DNA from: Solirubrobacterales bacterium
GTDB lineage: Bacteria > Actinomycetota > Thermoleophilia > Solirubrobacterales > Solirubrobacteraceae
Direction: 5' to 3'
Length of the DNA stretch: 6,041 nucleotides
Assembly (NCBI GenBank): GCA_003244035.1
Contig: QHBV01000119.1
Location: 1,151 to 7,191, forward strand
The position numbers and the translations under genes are program-made. Each line of letters starts with the position of its first letter. Position 1 is the stretch's first letter. Of the stretch, positions 1-5,612 are shown piece by piece. Below the pieces are notes generated by a model. It was given only the letters and a program-made list of their open reading frames with translations. It made no database searches and was not told the DNA's origin.

Positions 1-1588
1 CGTGGGTTAGACGCAGAAATGGCGCCAGCCCGTCGAAGTCGGCGATCGAGTGGCCTGGCGGGCCCGTGTACCAGCCGAAGTAGGCAGAGATCCCGAGCAC
101 GTCGAGCTTCGAGTAGCTCCGCTGCGCGGGGAAGCCGGGGTAGCAGTAGGTGTCCAGCGCGACCGGAACGCCGGGGTCCAACGCCCGCGCCAGCGCGCTG
201 GCCTGATCGATGTAGGCACGCGTGCCCGGGGTCGTGTCGGGAGTCGGCGAGAGCTCGTTGCCGATCGAGTCGATGAGCACCGACGGATGGCTGCGATCTC
301 CGACGAGCGTGGACCGGAGCAGCGCGAGCGCGCGCGCGCGACCGGCCGCCGAGGCCAAAGCCGGATCGGCGTGGTCGACGGGGGGCTGCTCCCAGACCAT
401 GATCCCGGCCTGGTCGAGCGCGTCGAGCAGCCGGGGGCTCAGCAGGTAGTGGGCGCGAGTGACGTTCGCGCCCACCGATCGCAGCTCTGAGACGATCGTC
501 TCGATGTCGCTATCGGTGAGGGCGGCGCCCCGCCCCTGCACGTCCTCCTGGATCGCGGCACCGTGCAGCCACAGCCGGCTGCCATTCAGGTACAGGATCC
601 CTCCGCGCACCCGCACGCTGCGCAACCCGACCCGGAGCGCGTCGACCTGCTCGACGCTGCGCCCGTCGAGAACCTGCACCTGGACTCGGTACAGCGACGG
701 GCTCGCGGGCGACCACAGCGCGAGCGGACCGCGCACCGGCACGCGGAATCTGACCTGACGTGCGGATCCGGCGGGCAGCGCCCCAGCTGCGCGCACGCTG
801 GTCGACGTGACCCCGTCCGGGGAAGTCGCGCTGACGAGCAGCTCAGGCCGCAGCGCACCGGCGGAGTGGCTCCGCAGCGTCGCCTCCACCAGCAGGTCTC
901 CGCAGCGGTTCGCACAGCCGAGCTCGGGCATCACGCCGAGGCCCTGCGCGGAGACCCGCCCCACCCCCTGCAGGGTCACGGGCCCCATGATCCCACCCCA
1001 GTTCCACCAGTCCTCGGGCAGCGAGCCGGCCCCCTCGAAGGTGTCGACCCGTACGACCAGGATGTTCGTGGCGCCTGGGCGCAGCGTCCTCGCCGGCAGC
1101 GCGAATGGCGCGTAGGGGTCCGAGCTCGAGCCGATCTCGGTGCCGTTCAGCCACACCTGCGCGTTGCGGCGCACGCTCTCGAACGAGACGCTCCAGGACC
1201 GGCCGGGAGTCACCGGCGGGCCGGTGAAGGAGACCTCGTACCAGCCGACCGCCGGGCGGTCGGAGGCGCCGGCAACCGTCGGGTTGAAGTCGTTGGGGAT
1301 CGTGACGGGCGCCCAGCCGAGCCTGGTCCCCGCCGCGCTCTCCCAGTGATTGCGCAGGCCGACATTGCCGGGATCCGGGGCGTAGCGCCAGCCAGTCGCA
1401 AGCGGGACGGCCGCCGGCGGGCTGAGCCTCGGCCCGCGTGCGGAGAGCGACCGCACGCCGGCGCCGGCCACCCGCGTGGGCGAGCCTGCCCCTCCCCCAC
1501 TTGCGGGCGGGATCGCGACCACCGCGATGGCAACGGCCACGAGGCCCCACATCAGTAGCAGCGCCGTCCTCCCTCGCACGCCGGGCAT
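1..1588 (-). CDS. Secreted glycoside hydrolase family 2 enzyme (beta-glucuronidase/beta-galactosidase-like), C-terminus cut off
   Basis: The frame is open from an ATG at 1588 to the window edge (529 codons) with no stop, so the 3' end is missing. Residues 1-30 read as a signal peptide or N-terminal anchor: arginines at 5 and 7, then a hydrophobic run (LLLMWGLVAVAIAVVAI) and small residues. Residues ~65-215 match the GH2 jelly-roll sugar-binding domain (GWYEVSF, VWLNG, LRPG then VVRVDT), ~220-328 the Ig-like domain, and ~329 onward the TIM barrel (LYLNGSRLWLHG). IGNELS carries the Asn444-Glu445 pair expected for the acid/base. DVLGISAYFGWY matches the strand that precedes the nucleophile in beta-glucuronidases, so the nucleophile Glu should lie a few dozen residues past the edge. 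The expected role is retaining hydrolysis of a beta-glycoside outside the membrane; the sugar cannot be assigned. ATG at 1552 is an alternative start but would drop the basic n-region. The upstream ribosome site (GGTAGAG) is weak. The gene lies 48 bp behind the TPR gene and may be cotranscribed. Confidence 0.9.
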   Translation of the reverse strand, partial: MPGVRGRTALLLMWGLVAVAIAVVAIPPASGGGAGSPTRVAGAGVRSLSARGPRLSPPAAVPLATGWRYAPDPGNVGLRNHWESAAGTRLGWAPVTIPNDFNPTVAGASDRPAVGWYEVSFTGPPVTPGRSWSVSFESVRRNAQVWLNGTEIGSSSDPYAPFALPARTLRPGATNILVVRVDTFEGAGSLPEDWWNWGGIMGPVTLQGVGRVSAQGLGVMPELGCANRCGDLLVEATLRSHSAGALRPELLVSATSPDGVTSTSVRAAGALPAGSARQVRFRVPVRGPLALWSPASPSLYRVQVQVLDGRSVEQVDALRVGLRSVRVRGGILYLNGSRLWLHGAAIQEDVQGRGAALTDSDIETIVSELRSVGANVTRAHYLLSPRLLDALDQAGIMVWEQPPVDHADPALASAAGRARALALLRSTLVGDRSHPSVLIDSIGNELSPTPDTTPGTRAYIDQASALARALDPGVPVALDTYCYPGFPAQRSYSKLDVLGISAYFGWYTGPPGHSIADFDGLAPFLRLTH

Positions 1589-1636
1589 GATGACGGCTCT
1601 ACCGAGCGGCTGTTCGCGCCCCGCCAATCGCTCGAT

Positions 1637-2782
1637 TCACGCAGAGTCGCGCGGTTTCCACGATCCCTTCGGCGGATGCTTGCGGCGCCACTCACGGTGA
1701 AAGCGCCACGCGCTGAACGGCAATCCCAGGGCCATGATGATGACCCACCCTCCGTTGCGGCCCACGGCGGCGAGCGCCAGCCCGGCGAGGTTTACGCCGA
1801 GAACGAGCCATGCCGGCATCCGCTTGGCGCCTTCTCGGATCAGCAGCCACCACCAGGGGCGCAGTTGCAGGAGCCATTTCCACTCCCAGCGCGTCGGGTT
1901 AAAGCGTCTGGCCCGCGCGTCGTCGTGCACGAGCGTCCGCGTGGGCACGTCGAGGGCCTGAAGGCTCCTCCACCGCAGAAACTCGAGCACGGCCGCGATC
2001 ACAAGCAACGCGAGTGCACCGACGGTGGCGTTGCCTTGGCCGCTTGGGAGAGCGAGCACGCCGATCCCCCCCAACACCACCGCGGCGCGGCGCTTCATGC
2101 GCGCGCCGCCGATCAACAGCAGGTTCTGGCGGACGGCCTTTGAGCGTGGGTCGATTCTCGCCGCTGTTTCGAGCTCATCGAGTGCCTCGCCCCTGCGCTG
2201 CATCTGCAGGTGCACAAGGGCGAGGTTGTTCAGGGCGTGGGAGTTCTCGGGGTTGAGCTCGAGCGCGGCATGGAACGCCGCCTCGGCCTCGGCGAGGCGC
2301 TCGTGGGCGAGCAGGACCAAGCCGACCTGGTGCTGAGCATCCCCCGAGCCGGGGTCGAGCTCCACCGCGTGGTGGGCGGCGGCGAGCGCCCCGGCTTCGT
2401 CACGGGCCTCCTGCAGCGCCCCGGAGAGCACGATGTGCGCCATCGGCTCCTCAGGGTCAAGCCGGCAGGCTTCGAGCGCGGCGGTCCTCGCCAGGCGCTT
2501 CTTGCCGAGCTTGCCCAAGGCGATCGCCATCAGCCGCTGTGGCCAGGCGTCCTCAGGGTCGAGCGCCGCCCCCGCCCTGGCCGCCTCGAGCGCCTCGCGG
2601 GGCTGATCGAGCTTCACATGGGCCAGGGCGATCAAGCAGTGCGCGTGCGCGTCACCGGGGTCATGAGCGATCGCGCTGCGCAGATCGACCAGCGCGTCGG
2701 CCGGCCGACCGAGGTCGATCAGCGCCGACCCGCGCTCCCTCGAGCGGACCGCTGGGTCACCGCCGTGCGCCCGCTCCCTCAC
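1637..2782 (-). CDS. TPR-repeat membrane protein, partner of the AAA ATPase
   Basis: A 381-residue protein starting at GTG 2782, whose GTGA overlaps the AAA gene stop. I chose this start because it gives the classic coupled overlap and the upstream open frame is only a shadow of the AAA gene. Six TPR units are phase-locked at exactly 34 residues: prolines of the D/N-P turn fall at 42, 76, 110, 144, 178 and 212. Membrane helices are predicted at about 233-247, 252-268, 323-341 and 344-361. Basic residues before the first helix, in the 269-322 loop and in the C-terminal tail place both ends and the TPRs in the cytoplasm. The loop contains a tryptophan-rich patch (W299, W301, W303, W310-312). 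There is no enzymatic motif. The family role is protein-protein scaffolding; inferred here is recruitment of the neighbouring ATPase or its clients to the inner face of the membrane. Its function is otherwise unknown. Confidence 0.9.
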   Translation of the reverse strand: MRERAHGGDPAVRSRERGSALIDLGRPADALVDLRSAIAHDPGDAHAHCLIALAHVKLDQPREALEAARAGAALDPEDAWPQRLMAIALGKLGKKRLARTAALEACRLDPEEPMAHIVLSGALQEARDEAGALAAAHHAVELDPGSGDAQHQVGLVLLAHERLAEAEAAFHAALELNPENSHALNNLALVHLQMQRRGEALDELETAARIDPRSKAVRQNLLLIGGARMKRRAAVVLGGIGVLALPSGQGNATVGALALLVIAAVLEFLRWRSLQALDVPTRTLVHDDARARRFNPTRWEWKWLLQLRPWWWLLIREGAKRMPAWLVLGVNLAGLALAAVGRNGGWVIIMALGLPFSAWRFHREWRRKHPPKGSWKPRDSA

Positions 2783-3990
2783 AGGAGCTTGTGCTGGCGG
2801 ACATAGGCGAGGAGATCGTCGTACTGGCCGCCCTCGTTGGCGTAGACCGCGTAGTTGTGGGCAACCGCGAACCACGCACGGGTCGACGGTGGCACCTCCT
2901 TGAGGGCCTTGCCGAGGTGGGCCTGGGTGATCGGGCGGAGCTCTCCGGTGCGCACCGACTCCTGCAGCGCGTGCTCCGAGGCGACCTCCACCAGGTGCAC
3001 GAGATCCGCGCCGGAGTAGCCGTCGGTCTGGCGCGCGAGCTTGGCGACATCGGCGCCGTCGACCGGGCGCTCGGCGAGCGCTCCCGCGAGGATCGCCGCG
3101 CGAGCGGCCTGGTCGGGTGGCAGGACGAGGAGCGTTCGATCCAGGCGCCCCGGGCGCCGCAGCGCGGTGTCGACGTCCCACGGATGGTTGGTGGCGGCCA
3201 GCACGAAGACGCCCTCGTTGTCCGCTAGGGCACCGTCGAGCTCGGCCAGCAGCTGGTTGACGACATTGCGCCCGGCGGAGTGGCGCAGCTGGGCTCGCTT
3301 CTGCCCGAGCGCGTCGATCTCGTCGAGGAACAGCACGCACGGCGCCGCGCGGCGGGCCTGCTCGAACAGGCCGTGCAGTCGGCGCTCGCTCTCGCCGAGC
3401 CACATGTCGAGCACGTCGTTGAGCCCCACAGCGAAGAACTGGGCGCCAAGCTCTCCGGCCACCGCGCGCGCGAGAAACGTCTTGCCGCAACCCGGCGGGC
3501 CGAACAGCAACAGACCGCCCCGCAACGACTTACCGTAGTACCGGCGCAGCTCCGGGTTGCGCAACGGTGCCAGAAACGCCGAGTCCAACCGCGCCTTGAC
3601 CTCCTCGAGCCCACCGACATCGGCGAGCGTGACGCACGGTCGCTCGACCTCGACCTCGTCCTCGCCGTCGTGCGCGTCCGGGTCTGAGTCATCGCCGCCA
3701 ACGGGCACCGGCCTGCCCGAAACAGCCGGAGAGGCGGGCTCGGCCGGGCCGACCAGACGCGCATAGGCTCGCGCCTTGGCCGGATCGCCCGAGGCCTGAG
3801 CGGCGTCGCGAGCAGCCGCCAGCGCCGCGATGTCGTCTGGTGCCACGGCCAGGGCGGCCTGAGCATGCTCGAGGGCCCGGCGAGCGTCACCCTGGAGGAC
3901 CAGCAGTGCCGCCAGGTGGACCCGCAGGGCGGTGTTCGAGGGATCGGCCGCAACGGCCGCCTCGAGCGCTGCGGCTACCGACTCATCCAT
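2779..3990 (-). CDS. AAA ATPase of the SpoVK/Vps4/p97 type with N-terminal TPR-like region
   Basis: A 403-residue protein starting at ATG 3990 (MDES). An AGG lies 8 bases upstream as a weak ribosome site; the frame stays open further upstream only across the exonuclease gene. Residues 1-80 form about two TPR-like helix pairs (prolines 17 and 51, 34 apart). An acidic, probably flexible linker covers 99-118. The AAA module spans about 120-365: GPPGCGKT Walker A (164-171), W197-L198 in the pore-loop-1 position of Vps4-type enzymes (MWLGESE), LFLDEID Walker B (220-226), ATN sensor 1 (266-268), RRPGRLDR with candidate arginine fingers R282 and R285, and the FtsH/p97-like GYSGADL in the helical lid (324-330). 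The C-terminal tail (367-403) contains YANEGGQYDDLL. All catalytic motifs are intact and there is one AAA ring only, so it should be an active hexameric unfoldase/remodeller. No protease domain (as in FtsH) or known substrate is visible. Its stop overlaps the TPR membrane gene by 4 bp. Confidence 0.94.
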   Translation of the reverse strand: MDESVAAALEAAVAADPSNTALRVHLAALLVLQGDARRALEHAQAALAVAPDDIAALAAARDAAQASGDPAKARAYARLVGPAEPASPAVSGRPVPVGGDDSDPDAHDGEDEVEVERPCVTLADVGGLEEVKARLDSAFLAPLRNPELRRYYGKSLRGGLLLFGPPGCGKTFLARAVAGELGAQFFAVGLNDVLDMWLGESERRLHGLFEQARRAAPCVLFLDEIDALGQKRAQLRHSAGRNVVNQLLAELDGALADNEGVFVLAATNHPWDVDTALRRPGRLDRTLLVLPPDQAARAAILAGALAERPVDGADVAKLARQTDGYSGADLVHLVEVASEHALQESVRTGELRPITQAHLGKALKEVPPSTRAWFAVAHNYAVYANEGGQYDDLLAYVRQHKLL

Positions 3991-4103
3991 CCGTGTGACC
4001 TGCGAAGCGTCCCGGCATGCATATGACCCCGTCGGCGAATGGAGCAGGATTGCAGCCCTGCGGAGCCCAGAATACTCACTCCACAACGCCAGCGGCGGGC
4101 CAC
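3991..4103 (-). other. Intergenic gap between exonuclease and AAA gene, possible promoter region
   Basis: The 113-bp gap is the longest on this strand and the likeliest place for a separate promoter for the AAA/TPR unit. It holds less G/C-rich patches than its flanks (GCATGCATATG at 4015-4025, AGAATA at 4069-4074, which reads TATTCT on the coding strand). I could not find a convincing -35 at proper spacing for either. A small inverted repeat, GCAGG (4044-4048) with CCTGC (4057-4061) and an 8-base loop, is too short and lacks a T-run, so I do not call it a terminator. Confidence 0.3.
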
Positions 4104-4973
4104 TCAGAGATCGCTCAACCCCTCCGCGTGCTCGAGCCGCTCGGCGAGCCGGTTCATCCCATACCGACGAGCGGCATGCGCCCCGCCGGCGAGGTCGGTG
4201 GGGCGGTCGGCGGGGCGGTCGAGCGCGACGGTGCGAAGCGTCGCGATCTCGCGGAACTTCAGCAGCTCCTGGGCGCAGCCCATGAGTGCGGCAGCGATCC
4301 GGGGACGCTCGCCGCCTGCCCGCGCGATCGCCTGCTGCAGCGAGCCGTGGCGCCTGAGCAGGTCGGCGGCTGTCTTGGCGCCGATTCCTGGGGCACCGGG
4401 CAGCCCGTCGGAGGGATCGCCACGGAGCGCGATGAAGTCCGGCACGAGCGCCGGCGGGACCCCGTAGCGGCGCTGCACCTCCGCGGCGTCGACCTCCTCG
4501 AACCCGCTCGCACCCATCTTCAGGAACAGGACGCCGACGCGGTCGGCCGCGCACTGGTACATGTCGCGGTCCCCGGTCAGGATCAGCGCCCGCCCGCCGG
4601 CCCCGGCTTCGACCGACACGAGCGACCCGAGCAGGTCATCAGCTTCGAGCGCCGGCGCCTGCTGATTGCTCCAGCCGAACGCCGAGAAGTAATCCGGCGC
4701 CTGCTCGAGCTGCCACGCGAGCGCATCCGGGACCGCCGGCCGCGCGGCGTGGTAGGCGGGGTACAGCTCGACGCGGTAGGCGGCCGCTTCCGCGCCGAAG
4801 CACAGCACGATCGCCCGCGCAGCACGATCAGCGGCGACCCGCAGCAGCAGATTCGTCGCCCCCAGCAGCGCGCCGATCGGTCGCCCGTCGACCCCGCGAA
4901 TCGAATCCGGCAGCGCGAAGAACGAGCGGTACAGCAGGAACGGCGCGTCGACTACCAGCAGCGGACCGGGCAT
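4104..4973 (-). CDS. Free-standing PolA-type 5'-3' exonuclease (FEN family), one metal-site Asp missing
   Basis: A 289-residue protein starting at ATG 4973, about the length of the exonuclease domain of DNA polymerase I but with no polymerase attached. The FEN fold is clear: VVD at 7-9 and YRSFFALP, LEADDLLG (E110, D112, D113), LTGDRDMYQ (D135, D137), GDPSDGLPG (D186, D189), then the helix-hairpin-helix DNA clamp GAPGIGAKTA (193-202, K200). By family knowledge these acids bind two metals and cut 5' flaps or RNA primers. Of the nine acids known from Taq and T5 enzymes eight are present; the aspartate expected in the FDxxxxxFR segment is glycine (G60), and the lysine of YKxxR is histidine (H75). 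It may still be active, be altered in specificity, or be mainly DNA-binding. It starts 10 bp after the toxin stop; GGAG lies 2 bases before the ATG, a short spacing, so coupling to the upstream genes is plausible. Confidence 0.9.
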   Translation of the reverse strand: MPGPLLVVDAPFLLYRSFFALPDSIRGVDGRPIGALLGATNLLLRVAADRAARAIVLCFGAEAAAYRVELYPAYHAARPAVPDALAWQLEQAPDYFSAFGWSNQQAPALEADDLLGSLVSVEAGAGGRALILTGDRDMYQCAADRVGVLFLKMGASGFEEVDAAEVQRRYGVPPALVPDFIALRGDPSDGLPGAPGIGAKTAADLLRRHGSLQQAIARAGGERPRIAAALMGCAQELLKFREIATLRTVALDRPADRPTDLAGGAHAARRYGMNRLAERLEHAEGLSDL

Positions 4974-4983
4974 GGCTCCGAGC

Positions 4984-5334
4984 TCAGCTCGGCGCGGAGA
5001 CTATGAGCCCCGGCACGCGCTTGAAGTGGCTGTGGTTGCGGGTCATGAGCGGAAGGTCGTGCTCGAGCGCAGTCGCAGCGATCAGTGCATCGGGCGTCGC
5101 GATGCCCGTCTGACGTCGGATCCTGCCCGCCGCCTCGGCGACGGGACGGTCCACGACGAGCTCGCGAAGGGTCGAGAGCAGAACTCCGACGACATCCTCG
5201 TCGGTCGCACGCCCAGCGAACAGCTCGCAACGCGTGACGACGGAGTAGGACACGTGGTCCTCTCCAGGATCAAAGACATGCTCCCGGCGAAGGTGATCGA
5301 TCAGCACGTCCGTGTCTACGACGTACTCAGCCAT
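4984..5334 (-). CDS. vapC: VapC-type PIN-domain toxin ribonuclease
   Basis: A 116-residue PIN-domain protein. VVDTDVLID at the N-terminus supplies the first acidic residues (D7, D9), E37 in the TRCELFAG segment the second, and D82 in TPDALIAATAL the third; TRNHSHFKRVPGL near the C-terminus is the usual last strand/helix of VapC proteins. The fourth acid often found in the TRNxxDF segment is histidine here (H103), a common variation. By family knowledge VapC toxins are metal-dependent RNases that cut tRNA or rRNA and are held inactive by the cognate antitoxin; this target cannot be read from sequence. ATG 5334 lies inside the antitoxin's last codons (8-bp overlap), the normal antitoxin-first arrangement, so translation is probably coupled. 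Length is slightly below the common 125-140 residues but no part of the fold appears missing. Confidence 0.92.
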   Translation of the reverse strand: MAEYVVDTDVLIDHLRREHVFDPGEDHVSYSVVTRCELFAGRATDEDVVGVLLSTLRELVVDRPVAEAAGRIRRQTGIATPDALIAATALEHDLPLMTRNHSHFKRVPGLIVSAPS

Positions 5335-5557
5335 ATCCGCGATCCCACTCGGAGCGAGCCGGAACCTCGAGACCAGGCAGAGCGCCGTAGGTCGCCATCA
5401 GCACCTCGTCCCGGCTCCGCAGAGGCTCATCGGTGAGATACGAATCGACGGCGTCCCGAACCACCTGCGCCAGCGTCGTGCGATCCCTGCGGGCACGATC
5501 GTCGAGACGCTTGCGCTGTGCGGAGGTGAAATAGACCTGCGTACGGGTCGATGCCAT
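5327..5557 (-). CDS. vapB: Ribbon-helix-helix (CopG-like) antitoxin of the VapBC pair
   Basis: A 76-residue protein starting at ATG 5557. Residues 5-11 (RTQVYFT) fit the DNA-contacting beta strand and residues 12-25 and 28-41 the two helices of a ribbon-helix-helix dimer (AQRKRLDDRARR, then TLAQVVRDAVDSYL). The C-terminal part (GLEVPARSEWDRGY) is the sort of flexible tail that threads into the VapC active site, with R68 and R73 candidates for plugging it. Its role is to neutralise the PIN toxin and, as a complex, repress its own promoter; the repeat element directly over its start fits this. It ends 8 bp into vapC. There is no ribosome-binding site between the -10-like hexamer and ATG, suggesting leaderless translation. 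No other good start is available downstream without losing the DNA-binding strand. Confidence 0.9.
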   Translation of the reverse strand: MASTRTQVYFTSAQRKRLDDRARRDRTTLAQVVRDAVDSYLTDEPLRSRDEVLMATYGALPGLEVPARSEWDRGYG

Positions 5558-5578
5558 ATACAGCGCAGTATACAGCGC
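5557..5578 (-). promoter_or_regulatory. Candidate antitoxin operator overlapping -10 and start codon
   Basis: On the plus strand TATACAGCGC occurs twice, at 5557-5566 and 5569-5578, a 12-bp period. The same bases form an imperfect palindrome GCGCAGTATACAGCGC (5563-5578; 14 of 16 positions symmetric, centred on GTATAC). On the coding strand TATACT (5572-5567) is a good -10 hexamer that would place transcription start at about 5560-5557, at or next to the antitoxin ATG. I see no convincing -35. Ribbon-helix-helix antitoxins commonly bind short repeated or palindromic sites like this; binding here is inferred. Confidence 0.6.
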
Positions 5579-5612
5579 TCGACCTCGACCCCGACCCCAC
5601 CAAGCCGGAGTC

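Noticed and set aside
325..345. Alternating CG run (Z-DNA-like or repeat)
   Set aside because: It is short and fully explained by alanine/arginine codons of the GH2 gene in a GC-rich genome.
563..1558. Long plus-strand open frame of about 330 codons
   Set aside because: It is antisense to the GH2 gene, whose frame shows clear domains and motifs; the arginine/proline-rich translation has no recognisable fold and is what GC-rich shadows look like.
2783..3490. N-terminal extension of the TPR gene frame up to 3490
   Set aside because: The extension overlaps the AAA core in another frame and yields arginine/alanine-rich noise; TPR homology starts only after the GTG at 2782.
4044..4061. Small hairpin GCAGG/CCTGC as a terminator for the exonuclease transcript
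   Set aside because: Only five base pairs with an 8-base loop and no T-run on the coding strand; too weak to call.
3991..4554. N-terminal extension of the AAA frame up to 4554
   Set aside because: It would run across the end of the exonuclease gene, and the translation upstream of MDES has no protein-like features.
4017..5006. Plus-strand open frame of about 330 codons
   Set aside because: It is antisense to the exonuclease, which has conserved metal-site motifs; the plus-strand product is low-complexity R/G/A/P without motifs.
5580..5612. GACC-rich stretch between the fumarase stop and the vapB promoter as a regulatory repeat or -35 region
   Set aside because: The tandem TCGACC/CCGACC units are imperfect and give no -35-like hexamer at correct spacing nor a stem-loop.
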